This document shows positions 34,451 through 47,300 of a DNA stretch of 64,000 nt, one piece after another (the first letter of the stretch is position 1; the number at the start of each line of letters is the position of its first letter). The notes below the pieces were generated by a model that was not told where the DNA came from, made no database searches, and saw nothing but the letters and a program-made list of their open reading frames with translations. This DNA comes from Cyanoderma ruficeps (taxonomy: Eukaryota; Chordata; Aves; Passeriformes; Timaliidae): NCBI GenBank assembly GCA_008694505.1, contig VZDJ01000219.1, positions 7,357,089 through 7,421,088 of the forward strand, in the 5' to 3' direction. The translations under genes were made by a program, and so were the position numbers.

Positions 34451-37400
34451 AAATTATTTTGTTTAACTGATTTGACCATCGCTATCAGCTAGTAGTCTAC
34501 AGTGTAAACAGCCTTCCCAGCAAGGTCTAGGACTGCTCCGGAAATTGCCGCTGCCCGAGGTAGGGCTGTGTTTTGATATCCCTCAGCACACTTGTGCACT
34601 TCAGCTCCCTTAAATCAGAGCAGGATTTGAGGATGACCAGGACCTGTCCCAGCAGTCACACCCGTGTGGAGCTCGTGCTGCTCAGGACCAGAGTTCCAGC
34701 TGCCCTTCCTGGGTCTTCTCCTTCCTGAGCAGCAAAACTTTGCCCAGCAGAGCTCAGGGAACCCCGGAGTCAGCTCTTGGCACACATGAAAGATCAGCTC
34801 TTGAAAATGCTGTTCACTTTTTCCTTCACCTTGCTCATTAGACAGGTTTAGGTGCATTCATGACTCTGCGTGTTTTCAGGAGAGGTCAGAATGTTTTGCC
34901 CAGAAGTTCAGCTAAATTAAGGCTATGTTATATTAATTTTGGATTAATGGAAAGGAAAAAACTTTCCTCCTATGATTTCTTAAATAAAGTTTTCATGGAA
35001 ATTGATACGTCAGCACAGCAGATGTTCTCAGGTAATGCAGAGCTACCTGTCCTTCAAATTTTTAGGTTCATATACCTAATAGTTCTAAAACGCTATAATT
35101 TCTTCTGTTTTTCTTGTAAACATTTCTCTAAAAGCTGTTGCTGGCAAATCCTCAAACTGTTCTTTCAAGTCTCATACAAAATAGTAAATGTCTTTGATAT
35201 GTAATAAAAGGATTCAGCATATGCACATGCAATCATCTTAGCCAAGCTAAAAAGGATGGAGCTTTCACACTTTATGCCTCATCACAAGATCCCTGAGAGC
35301 ATAAAACTCTTCATGGGGGGAAATTTTTACTCAAGTGCTTGATTTTGGTGGATGCTGTGATCTGTAGTCTTGAATGATAATCACTCTCACTGAAATCAAC
35401 AGGAATATCAATAGGCAGAGATGCAATATTCTACGGGAGGTGTTCTCTGCATGACTAAATCAACCTTGACTGAGGATGATGGAGATTTTATTGATAGCTC
35501 TTTCTGTCGTTGTGTGGGGCATAAGCCAACAATGGGCCTTATTTCCACTTCCTAGGAAACGGCTGTTTTCTCTGTCTGTGCAAAATGGTCATAAGAAATT
35601 GGGCTTTGTTACCAACTCTGTCTCTCCTTAAGTGCAAATAACTTAGCGTGTTTTTAGAGAAAGGCTCCTTATTGGTTCATACCCAGTTTTGGTAACAAAG
35701 TTTTGTTGTTGTTCTTTGGGTGAAGGTAAGATTTGTTGATGATCGAGTGATGAGTGTAATGTAACTCCTATATCCAAGTAATGCTGTCTTCAGCATCCAG
35801 AGCCTACCATTGGAAAGGAAACATATTTTAAAATGTGGCTTTTGAACCAATTGCACACCTGTGGAACCACTGGTATATTCCACCATCTAAAATATTTCTG
35901 AAGTTTGGACTTGGAATTGGTGCTCTGATTCTCTTTGGAAGGTTCCATATACCTTGGTAGTAATTTCCATACTTCTAGCATTGATCTCCTGTTAATGCTG
36001 TCAACCCTGCCTGGCAGCCTTTTGTCCCAGGTTCAGGATTTTCCTTTGTGATGGACTGAGAGATAAGCAATCAGCAGACCTGGGGAAATCTGACAGATAT
36101 GTTAGACTGCACCACTTCTAGAGAAGAAGATACAAATATGCTTTATCAGCTTCTACAGATTTTAAACGATTTTTTGAGCTACTTATCTTTCCTGATTTTA
36201 CTTGAGGAGTGAAGTAACTCATTTCTTACAGCTGGATGGTTTTGATCTAACAAATTAATGGCAAGCAAAATAAAAATAGGTTAGATTAAAGATGCCTTGC
36301 CAGATGATTTGTAATTGGCTGCTTTTGTGACAGTGACAGATGAAGTGTAGGGACTTTTTTGGCTGTAGTGTATGTTCTGTTACTGTGTGCAAACCTCACG
36401 TTTGGAGAAACATTAATTCAAAGCATTACAGGAGAGCTGCAAGGAGTAAATAGTTAATTAACAGCTAAAGAACCTGCAGATGGTGGTTAACAACATGGCA
36501 TCATATCTGGGTTCTGTGTGCCACAGGAAACTCACTGGAGGTTGGAAAATAGTTTTCTGTAGCAGCAATTTCCTTCTTTTAGAGGGGGACATTAGTGAGG
36601 CAGTAATCAATAGGGAGTACAATGACATGCCTGCCAGCGCGAGAAGAAAAATTCTGTTTGGGGTGAAAAGAAAAAGCCTCACTGTTTCATGGTTTTGATC
36701 CTTCTGATGGTGGGGAGAGGACATGATGTTAACAGGGAGGCTGCTCCTACAGGTACATACAAACAAACCAGAAAGATCAAACAGCACTAATAGTGCCAAA
36801 GCCCAGCCTGTGGGCAGATGGACGGGGTCTATTTGCTGTTGAATGTTCTTTGGATCACAGTGGGTGCTGTATGAAAAGGTAAATAAAACATGAGCAGAAG
36901 TGCGGTTGCACAGACCACCAGCAATTAGCCAGCAGCAAAGAGCTCCAGGAGCACTCCAGGAGTATTTGCAAACCACAAAAATGTCACAAGATACTCAAAC
37001 CTGTGCAGTGAGAGACTTGAATAAGCATTAAAGTACTATTTAGCTGAGCTGTACCTAGTGATTGACTCGTGCAATTATCAAATCTCAAAGGATGAGTTAA
37101 TTCCTGATAGATCAGTAATACGAACAAAGAAATTTAAAAAGTTCTAGTCATTGGGCTCACACTGAATCCAGGATAAAAGCAGAGATGATTCATTATGTTT
37201 GGGAATTAATGAAAACAGAAGAATTAAAATAAAATTAAAGCAAAAATAGAAACATACAATTAGTAGAGAAAATACAATTGAGTACCTATGGGTAGTGGCA
37301 GAAAATAATATAATAATGAAAAATAACCTGCATGGGGATTCACACTGTAATGGCAGTAAAACAAAGCAAATTTGTTCATGGGAAAACTGAAGGGATTGTT

Positions 37401-37570
37401 ATGATCTGGTTTAAACCCAGAAAGGCAAAGAAAATTAAGTTTCTGTGTATAAATCAGAAAGAACTTAGAAGGTTCAAAATATACCCAAAAACGAGATTAA
37501 AACCAAATGAGGTTAGATGCTGGTGCCAAAAAATTGATATATTTTATTTAATAGTAAAAGAGGCAGAGAG

Positions 37571-37609
37571 AAGGAAGGAAGGAAGGAAGGAAGGAAGGAA
37601 GGAAGGAAG
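37571..37609. repeat. (GAAG)n microsatellite
   Basis: About ten uninterrupted AAGG tetranucleotides, the longest tetranucleotide tract in the window and likely to be polymorphic. Confidence 0.95.
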
Positions 37610-39006
37610 CTCTGACAGTTCCTTGTTCTTATTTATTGACATTAGAGGGTCTAGTAGTAAAAACTCATGTGTGAAACATTTGTGGTTAACCAGTCTGTAT
37701 CTTCTCCCCCTCTAGGAAAAAAGGAAAAGGAAACCTTTCTCCTTGCCCTACTGTGTATCCATTAAAACTAGTTTTTCCTAAATACATCTTGATGGGTGAA
37801 AGATGAAACATGAGAACTGTGTCATTATAGATAAGAACAGCTTTAGTCTGATGGTATCACAGATTAAAATTCTAAAATGAAAAATATGTATCAAATCAAT
37901 ATCCCCTGGAAACTCTGCAGTCAGATTACAAGGAGAAACAGGTGAAAAAATCAAATGTTTCAGGAATGAGAAATCAGAAATCATAATATGAAAGCATTAA
38001 ATCAAGGGTATAACATTTTGGTTTACATTCTGCAATTCGTGTTTTTGCATTTTTAGCCTTTTTCTATCCTAATCTGCTTGCAGGATTTATTTCTATAATA
38101 ACGGCTTTTAGTTATGTAGTCCACAAAACTCCTCAGGAATTTATGGGTTACTTTAAATGACCCAGGAAAAGGCATCCACAGATAGTAAGCTTGCTGCTAA
38201 AAGAGTTAGATTTGCTTGCCTAACCAACTGAGCTTTCTTTTTTGTCTGAAAATCAAAGACATATGAAAATTGATGGTATTACAACTTTGCTGTTCTCTAG
38301 TAGCACAGACAGACTGTCAAATACATGGATTAAGGGAAGTTACCTATATTTTCTCAATTCCATGATTATGTTGATCTCTCAAAATATTTATTTTTGCATC
38401 TTCTTTAACTGACTTCAGCATTAATTTCTAAAGGCATTTTATATACAGCAGTATGAGTTTAGTCAGGTTCAGTCAAACGTAACATTTTGTAATCTTCTTC
38501 CCCCAGTAGGAATAAAAAAATCTCTTGATACTTACCTGAACAAATTGTTAAGAAAACGTCCCCTGCCTGCAGTAACAGTATTCATTTGCTACTTCTTTAA
38601 AGAAAATTGGGTATTCCTTTAGCAATTTGAGGAAATACAAAAGAGAAGATATTTCCTTACATTTCAAAATAATCAGGTCTGCTTAGTGCTGCTTATAGTT
38701 TGGCCCTGTTCTTTCCCCCCCAGTCCTTTGAAGTTTTTGGTAGCATTGGCTTAAAATAAAACGAAGCATACAACAAATCTAGATTTAAAGGAAATACTCT
38801 GTATGGCTGAAGCATGTTTTCTTTTTCTAATATACTTTGATAATAATGACTTTTTTGTCACACTTCCCTGAGGTTAATAGAACCCTTCTGGGGGCCATGT
38901 CTGTCAGTGATGGAGTGCATTGACCTGGTGACACATCCAAAGAGATTTTGAAATACCGAACATTTGTATTCTTGCTCTCTTTTTTAAAAATAGGTTCTTT
39001 TGGTTG

Positions 39007-39021
39007 TTTTTTTTTTTTTTT
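39007..39021. repeat. Poly(T) run
   Basis: Fifteen consecutive T followed by CTTCCTTCC. Confidence 0.9.
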
Positions 39022-39445
39022 CTTCCTTCCAGTCCTAAACCCGTAAATACTGAGGTCAATGGTTCAAGTGTTGCTAGTGTGAATGTTATATAAATCACTG
39101 GGAGATGCATGAGTGGTTTCTGACAGCCTGCCTTCTTGGGTTTGGCGGCAGGATAAAAATGTTTGAAAAATTTGGGAAGTTTGCTTTAACCTCAGTGTTT
39201 GGCCTTTGGCTCCATTGTGGCACTGTGGGTTTGCTGGGAACAGAAGGGAGGAGAATTTGGGAATCTTTATGGGTTTTCACTGCCTTCTCCCACTTCATAT
39301 CACGGGAGAAAGTCAGCCCAGTGTATTCAGCTCGGGCTGTGCTCCTCCTCTGCTCTTTGTGGTCTGTGAGGTCCCTCAATATTCCTCATACTGCTGTCTG
39401 CTCCTTCCCCTCTTCACACAATAAATGTTGTCACAGCTGACCATC

Positions 39446-39491
39446 TTTGCAGAAAGACTGAGGCACAATTTGCAGAAAGACTGAGGCACAA
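39446..39491. repeat. Perfect 23-bp tandem duplication
   Basis: Two identical copies of a 23-bp unit beginning TTTGCAGAAAGACTGAGG, at 39446-39468 and 39469-39491. The lack of any difference suggests a recent event or an assembly artefact. Confidence 0.95.
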
Positions 39492-40158
39492 TCATGTGCT
39501 CACCAGAATATCCATACGGAAACCAGACATCAGCGTGTTACAAGAGAACAATTTTTGTCTCGCAGTAAGGTTTGTTCTAAAAGCTTTGGTAAAATTCTCA
39601 GTGGATTATTTTTCTTATACAGCAATGTACTCTTGGGATCTAGCTGGTTTTGCAATTACTTTACACCTCTTCCTCCTGGGGAAAAAAGAAATAAAGATTA
39701 GTGCAATATAGCTATGGCAAGACAAGTTGATTTCATTCTTGTGCTGTTTAAGTGATTGGAATTGTCAGATTTTTCTGACTTTAATCCCTTTTGATTAATT
39801 TCCCTATTTTATTCTTAAAGTAATATCTTGCTCTTCTATAAAATCGTTCCACAATAACCTTGAATATTTAGGGACACTTTTCTGTTCTCAGTTTCAGCAA
39901 AACTGTAAATCCACAGTAATGCTACACAGTTTCAAGGCTTTGCTTTCAATTTACACTGGAATGTACAGAGTCCTGGCTCTTACGGCAAAAGTAAAGGAAA
40001 AATAAAAAAGCTGTCCTTGAAATTTTATTCAATAGTAAAACTACAATCCCAAGGTAACAGGAAATTCTGCTGACAGCTCTGCAGGTTTAGATAGGAGTGT
40101 GTGACTAGATCCTCACAGTGTGAAGGTCTTGCTCAGAAGAAAATTCCCTCCAGACTGT

Positions 40159-40198
40159 AAGGAATTAATATTTCTCATTGAAGGAATTAATATTTCTC
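40159..40198. repeat. 22-bp-period tandem duplication
   Basis: AAGGAATTAATATTTCTC occurs at 40159-40176 and again at 40181-40198, with a four-base spacer between them. Confidence 0.9.
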
Positions 40199-42714
40199 CT
40201 TTTTCATCAAGGCTGATTTCATGTCAACTCAAAATTTCTCCAATTAGTATATTTATTGCTGTACCAAAGTGATTGCATTATACATTAGCTCTGTGTAGAA
40301 AGATGTATTAGGGAAATACACTACTTTTATAAAATATATCTATTTTTGATATGTTTTAATTCTGAAACTTTGAAAGGTTGCATTTATCTTAAAATTACTG
40401 TCTGCATTCCCTATAGGGAAACAGTCTTTTCTCCAGATTTTATTTACCTGACAGATTTCAAGGCTTGATTTGAGCGAGTCATAACCTTCTGGTACACTGA
40501 TTAATGCCCCTCCCTTCACATGTGCCCCCTCTGAAAATTAAATTATTATTATTAAATTATATGCCAAAGAATATAGACATGCTGTTTGCAGTGAATAAAT
40601 ATTACTGTTAGAAGAATTTCGTACTTTGCTTCTGACTTTTGGAAGTCTCTGGACTTGTGTTTAAATGGACATAGAAATCTTATTGGCCTTTAAGTTAGGG
40701 AGGTTGAGTGATATAATGTCAAGAAACATTCAGGTTCTTTGCTTTAAATTTGTAAGTTCTCTTCTCTGGAGCCACAAATAACCTCAGTTTCCAGGGCTGT
40801 GAGACCAGTTTATCATCTTTATGATTCTTAAATTTAGCCAAAACAATAAAAGCAAGTTCCAGGAGAAATTTCATTTGCTGCCAAGTGACAAGAGCCTTTA
40901 GTTCCTTTCTAGACTCTGACAGTGATACTCCTGGAGAACAGAACTGAAAAGCAACAGCTGCTGAAAACCTCTCATTTTGCCTCTCACTTTCAGCATTATC
41001 TGCAGAATATTTAAATAACTTTTTTTGAATTTTAAAACCTATCATTATACCATATCTTTAGGCATCTTTGGAGATTTCTCTCTAGTGTTCTTCCCCCAAA
41101 CTGTCACTTTGATTAAATAATTTAGAAAGAACGTAATAATAAAGATGATTGCTCAGAATCATGTGAAATGGGTTCTTTTTCTTATGTATATTTTGCAATT
41201 GGTGTTTACCATTAAATCTCAGCGTTGGTGTAAGAGTTTTATCAAAAACATTTGTTAACTCAAATGTTTTCAGATGTCTTATGCATTAAAATGAAAAAAA
41301 ACCCACTTTCATAATTTACTTTTCAAACTCTGTTTAAAGTGTATTTCTGCTGTAACATGAAAACAATAAAATTCAAAGCAATGCTTGGAAAAGCCACAAA
41401 GAAAAATTCTGGAGTTAAAGAAACTCATCTTGCCAGAGTATGACACGTAACAGGACCTGGATTTTCTTTTGGTTTCACATGCTCCTGGAACAGGAAGGTC
41501 AGCTCAACCTCAGTAGCAATTTTTCCTAAAAACAAAAGATTTTGTTATCAGGTCCCAAAGCTTTGATTTCACCTGGTGATCCATCAAGGTTTCCAGCAAA
41601 ACATTCTAGCTAGAGCACAAATAGAAATCTGCCAGGGAACTTTTAAATGTATGTGGATGTGTGTGAAGTTTATCAAACATTGATAAGAAAACTAGAAAGA
41701 AATCTGATAGGATTACTCAACTTTTCTTCAATCATAGGTACTGAGTAGAATGGAAAGAATTTTCATTAGAGATAATGCAGTTGTTAAGAATAAGTCAGCT
41801 ATAAAGTAGCTCTAATCAGTTCTTTGAACAAATAAAAACCAGCTATCAGTTCTTGGAATAACATGAACCAGGTCAGGGAGGACTGACTTTCACCCCACTG
41901 CAGAAAGCAATCAATTAGTCAAGTGCTTTGATTAGTTGATTAAGAAACACCTAGGTACTGAATATGTATGAGATTCCTAAATCAGCATCCTCAGATCACC
42001 AGATGATTTCTTTCAAATCACTTGTCCAGCAAGTTTGAATGGTTTACAGTTCATGAATATACACTCGTCCATGCATTTATACATAAAATCCCTGGTTCTG
42101 CTCCTGGACCCTTAAGTAGGGGTTGGCTGTTGACAGTCTGTGATAATAGTGTGTGATTTATTTTGTTTTCCATTTTCCTTTCTTGTTTCCAACATATTCC
42201 AGCACAATTATTTTAATGTGTGAGGTTTCTACAATCCCTTTTTCAATAGAGCTGTACCTAAACAGGGACTCGCATTTAGGAAACAACCTTGAATGTTGGC
42301 CAGGATGGTATTTTCATAGGTAGCTGTGCTTTTCTTTAAGATCAAAGGATTCCTGGATATATGGTCTGCAGAAATTCCTGCCAGGTTTGTGCCTTCTGGG
42401 TGATTTGTGTAGTTAATCCCTGTCTTGGGACCTGACCGTGTTCAGTCCTGGTGTGCATGGGCAGTGAACGGGAGTGGGGAGTGACATTGCCCATCCCTTT
42501 ACCTTTCCTTTGCATCCTCCCTGCTCCTCTCTCACTCAAAATCTTTGCCCTCAGGACAAAGGCAGCCAACTCTGCCATCTCCAGACACCATGAGAAGTGT
42601 TGCAATCCAGCCTAAGCTCTGAGAAGCCTAATGGTGCCAACCTTTGGAAATGTTGACCTGGAGAATTATTTGTCTCATGTTGAAAGAGCTGTCTGGTACC
42701 TTCCAAGACTCTTA

Positions 42715-42790
42715 TTTGTGCTGCATTTCCTTCATCTCTAAAATGAGATTAATTATATATTCCATATAGCTGAGTTAGGAGGCTTTTAAT
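42715..42790 (+). mobile_element. Possible MIR/CORE-SINE remnant
   Basis: GCATTTCCTTCATCTCTAAA ATGAGATTAAT resembles the MIR motif 'gtttcctcatctgtaaaatg(g/a)gga..aat' and is followed by TATAGCTGAGTTAGGAGGCT, in place of the family's 'tagggttgttgtgagg'. Only this short stretch matches, so the call is tentative. Confidence 0.4.
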
Positions 42791-43199
42791 ACGTTCTACT
42801 GCACTTCAAAAACATAAACGGCTCCCTCAGTGTAAGAACTGTTACTGTGTCATGATAAGTCCTTACTTCTGCTTCTGCCTCACAGATTCTAACTGTATTT
42901 CAATGAACGAAGGCTCCTGGTCCTTCTTTCATCCATCTGATTTAGCTGGGGCTTTGTACTGCCACAATCAACTTTACACACTATACACAGCTATCAGCAT
43001 TAAATTTTAACGCCAATTAATTTCATATGGTAAAATCTGAATTTGGCAGCAGGTTTTGAATAAGATCATGATACAGCTGTCTGGGACTCTTTTCAATAAA
43101 ACTAAATTATTTACAAGAGAAATATTAAAATCCACATAAAAGGAAATTGAAATACTATAACATTATATTTTTGTAAGCAAATATTACACCGAGAGTACT

Positions 43200-44350
43200 T
43201 GAAGTTAATTCAGAAACAGCAGGGAACCTCGTTAATGTTATATAATGCAGAATAGTACGTCTGACTTCACAGCAAGCATCTTTTCTTTTAGGTGTGTTTA
43301 TGAGAACTGTAGCAATATTTCAAGTTTTAGTTGCAAATATTCATTATTATTATTATTAGCTTCCATGAAATTATTAATATTCCGTTGGTTCCTATTTTGT
43401 TGCCTTGTTCATTAAATTCTGAGCGCTTATAACACACTTGTCAAGCAGAAATGCCCTTTGTACACCGAAGTGACAAGCTGACAAAAGAGTTACATGATGA
43501 TTTAACTCCTGACTTCAATACAAGTAAACCCCACAGGAGGGGAAAAAAGTAATCCCGTGTCAGCACTTGTAATAGATACAAGCCCAATAGATACCCCAGT
43601 GACACGCCAAAGGTTTCGGGACTTGCCAAAGAAGCCAATTTCACAAGAACCTCATTTGGCAGCGAAATTTGTCAAGGAGGGGATAGATTTTTCATTGAAA
43701 AAGCGACAGAAACAAATTGACAGTCATGTTGTGAAGTTGTTGGGGTCTGCCATCTTAGCGAGAGGAGAAAATTAACAAAGTCCAAATGTTTCATCATCTT
43801 TAAAATTGAGTGTTCCATTTGCTTTTTTGGAAATTTGGTACATTTTTCCATTATGTACCAGCATTGTTAAATAACAATAATTATTATTATGTGTGACAAT
43901 AGCATAACTATTTATTTTACCTACATAAAGAATATGCATGTAAAATAAATAGCTAAATAATAAACAAAAGGAACCAAGAAACTAAAAACTGAAACCTTGA
44001 AGCACATTATCATCTGGGGAATAACAAAATCTCTGGTTATGTTGTAAATTTTAATTTATTCTGAAAGAATTCAGTTAGTGATAGCTCCTCCAAGCATTCA
44101 TTTGGTGCTTTTGAAAAAGAACTATATTATGGCTACAGACCTCATTATAGTTGCAGCTTTGATTAAAAGCCGCTTGGTTTACTGAAAAAGTTAAAGGTGA
44201 ACAAGTTATTTTCAGAAAGATTCATGAAGGCAACACCACCACATAGTCATGTGCATCTTGCTAAGCTTTGAAATAAATATGTTTCCAAGTTGAGTCACAA
44301 ATCTTCCCCTTAATGTTTGATAATAAATGATATTTGTCACAGTCCTTCAG
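43200..44350. promoter_or_regulatory. Candidate conserved non-coding element cluster
   Basis: The core, 43550-43775, keeps six CpG (CCCGTG, ACACGCC, TTTCGGG, CAGCGAA, AAGCGAC, TAGCGAG) in about 225 bp of a CpG-poor intron; further CpG lie at CCGTTGG, GAGCGC and CACCGAAG upstream. It happens to be open for 72 codons on the + strand (43557-43775), but the translation matches no family I know and no splice sites frame it. The block also holds several TTATTATTATT stretches, a 13-bp perfect hairpin at 43908-43952 and homeodomain-type motifs. The pattern fits a vertebrate intronic enhancer. This is inference; no alignment was possible. Confidence 0.4.
43908..43952. repeat. 13-bp perfect inverted repeat with 19-nt loop
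   Basis: CTATTTATTTTAC (43908-43920) pairs exactly with GTAAAATAAATAG (43940-43952). Pairing resumes for two more bases beyond one mismatch. The loop contains ATGCAT. The stem is only about 15% GC, so it would be weak as RNA. Confidence 0.9.
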
Positions 44351-47300
44351 GTTTTTTCTCTTGCTTTGAGGAGAGTTTTGATGAGTTTCAGTAGAGTCTC
44401 TGTCCACAAACCCCTGAAGCACTGGAGGCCTCCTGCAACCTTACAGGAAAATCAGGGGGCACATCTTTGAACTGATGAAAAAGATGGTTCCACTGTTATT
44501 TCCTTTATAGTAGATTCAGTTATTTGCTGAGTGGGTTTTATTTTTAGGCTGGAAAAACACCAAGTTCATGTCATATATACCAAGAAGGGGAATTTCTATC
44601 CTGTTTTAATGTAGAGTAGGCAGTAATTGAAGTGTAAGATCTCACAGACAGTTTGTTCCTGGTATGTTTTACTGAGATATTTTTGTGAAATATACAACAA
44701 GAAAAACAACCTGGGAAGGCATTTTTGTCTTCTTTTTGTGTGGTTTTTTTTTCGCCTTCTAGAGGAAATGTCAAGTTTGCTACAGAAAAAAGTAAATCAT
44801 TAGAGTAGCTATGGGGAGAAAGACATCTCCCACATCCACCAGGGAGTTTAACTTTGGTACATGAGGGGAAGAGGAGTATGCAAAAGTCATTGGGAAAGCA
44901 AAAATAAAAAAGGAATGATAAATGAAACTTGAATTTGCTGTGCAGGTGCCCTGTGCAATGAAATCTTGCAGATAAAAGGTTAAATAAATTCAGGGAGACT
45001 AGTTGGTTGGTTTGGTTTAATGGTGTCAGACTAACGTGGAATCAAAGTTTTTCTTCTCTTGATACTACAGGGTCTGAAAATCCCAAATTACTATTAAAAT
45101 TAATGAATTTGAAAGTATTCATGAGGAAAGAAATCACCTGTGGTTGGGATTTTTCTTCCTTTAAGAAAAAAGGTTCTTAGCAAGTTTTAGTACACCTAGG
45201 AGAACAAACATTAAAAAAGTCAGATTTACTTAACTTCAAATTCAGTATTTCAGAAAATAATGTTTATATGATAAATGCTTCTTCCAAAAGTCACAGAGAA
45301 TGAATTGAACCCTTTTTCCCCATGGTGCTGTGTCAGGCAACTGTGATTTGTGGCATTTGTTTCAGCTGCAAAATTCATAAAGACGAGCAACTCAGATACT
45401 TATCACTGACTGCAGCAACTTAGTCAAAAGGATCTACAAAGCAAGAAAGCTCAAAACAGAAAATGTGATGGACCTTCTGGTATTCAGCTTCCTGAAATGT
45501 TTGAATTATGGATGATTCCTTCCTCAGGACTGGCATTCTGCTGCCTCCTGTTTATCCTCTTACGGTATTTTAAGTTATCTTAGCATGTAATGGAAGGAGG
45601 AGACTTGATTTATTGAAGTGCACAGAGGGAGCAGTGCATCTCTCCCTCCAGAAATGGAAAGCTGAAGAATGTTGGCCCGTTGAGCAGAGCCCAGTGGGAG
45701 CAGAGCAGGTGTTGCAGGAGCTGGGAAACCGTGTGGAAGAAAGGAGAGCCCCACGAGATGGATTTGGTGCAGCAGAATCCCTGAGGGCTCATACCACGCT
45801 TCAGTTTTGTGATGTTGTTCTGTGGTGAGGAAAAGTAAGAAGAATTATTTCTGCTTGTTCCAGAGGCGTATTCCAATGAGGTTGAGGTGCTCATGCAGGG
45901 GAATATACATTTTAAAAATGTGTGCATTGGGTGATCACCTTGTATCGTTTCAGTTTACATTTTTATTCACCCATTCAGTGCTGTCCAGGCATGGCTGGAG
46001 AACAATAGAACTTCTCAAGCAGCTCATAAAAATCAATTTTCTTTTTAAAATGTATTCCAGGCTATTCTGTTTGCTCCAGAACAAACCATTCGTTTCTACA
46101 AGGGAATTTGTTTCACTAAGCATTTGCAAAGCTGAACCCCATCACTAGAGGATAAAAGGAGATGAATCCATGCAGGATTTTAACTGAGCCCATGGGGCCG
46201 GTGTTGACAGCACATCAGTGCTGGTGATTTCAGAGATACCAGTTCATCCAGATCTTGATTCATCTAACAATTAATTAGCATGAAAAAAATAATAATAAAA
46301 AGAATAGCTGAAAATAAAGCACATATCTCAGAGGCAGATTTCAACTTTGGACTCCCAGTGTGTTAGTGATAAAACGAAGTTGTCTTCAGGGAATTAGGAT
46401 GCTGATGGAGAGGAAAATGTGTGATCATTTGTAAGGCAGCAGCCTGCTCAAGACTTGTGTAATGGTTTCCTTATTCCTGTGGAATTGAATTAATTTGTCC
46501 TATCAAACACAAATCAGTGCCTGTCTGTTACAGACTTTTTTGTGATTCTTCCATGCAATCATAGCTTAAAGTGTAAGGTGAATTTTGCAGGACATAGAAT
46601 TCAGTTACTGTAGACATTTCTGGTATTTCTAAAAAGCCCAACATGAACCATTGGGTTTTTTAAAAAAAGTAAAAAACTCCTACACAGTATGTTTACTTAG
46701 GAAAAAACTAATTGTTTTCATAGCTCATTTTTGCTTTGGTATTACTTAAAAAGTATATAATAGAATAAAACAGCTTAGAACCACTGATGCTATCGCCTGT
46801 AGAAGTAGCAGAGAGCTTTTAGGTTACTGCTGGCTGAGAAAGGAGTTCAGCAATTTTAGGCAAGGAAGCCAGCATCTGTTGCTGGATTAATTTTATTTTT
46901 TTGAGAAAATAAGATTTTATTTTTTTTTTTGGAGAGTTTCACCTGAGTCATATCCAACTGCCATTCTAAGAGAGAATCCTCCAATAACTCAAATTTTGGC
47001 TGTCCACTCTTTCAACTTAATAAAATGGGTTGATTTTACATTGCCTGTCACTGTAATATTTGTATCCTTTGTGGTCCCACACTTTTACATTAAATATTTT
47101 TGAAGTAGACAAGAGTGGTAATATGACCTGAGCAGAAGTGAGGTTCAGTTACCATATCTATAGGTCTGAAGCATTCTCAGGACAGAACCCAAGTTTCAGG
47201 GGGACACAGTTCAGTGCCTGAAATACAAAATCCTCCTTCCTTCCCTCACCAGCTTTCCATAATATATTATTGCTGCTTTCAAGAAGGAAAGAAAAACAAA

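Larger units (their letters stand above)
34451..43199. other. Intronic sequence, no gene recognised
   Basis: No exon was found. Simple features are (GAAG)n at 37571-37609, a 15-base T run at 39007-39021, two short tandem duplications (39446-39491 and 40159-40198) and a possible MIR remnant near 42.75 kb. The longest ORF in the window (172 codons, minus strand, 36458-36976) lies here and looks fortuitous. Confidence 0.5.

Noticed and set aside
36458..36976. Longest ORF in the window (172 codons, minus strand)
   Set aside because: Its translation has no recognisable domain or homologue known to me, it overlaps an ORF on the other strand, and no splice sites or promoter support it. ORFs of this size are expected by chance in 64 kb of such sequence.
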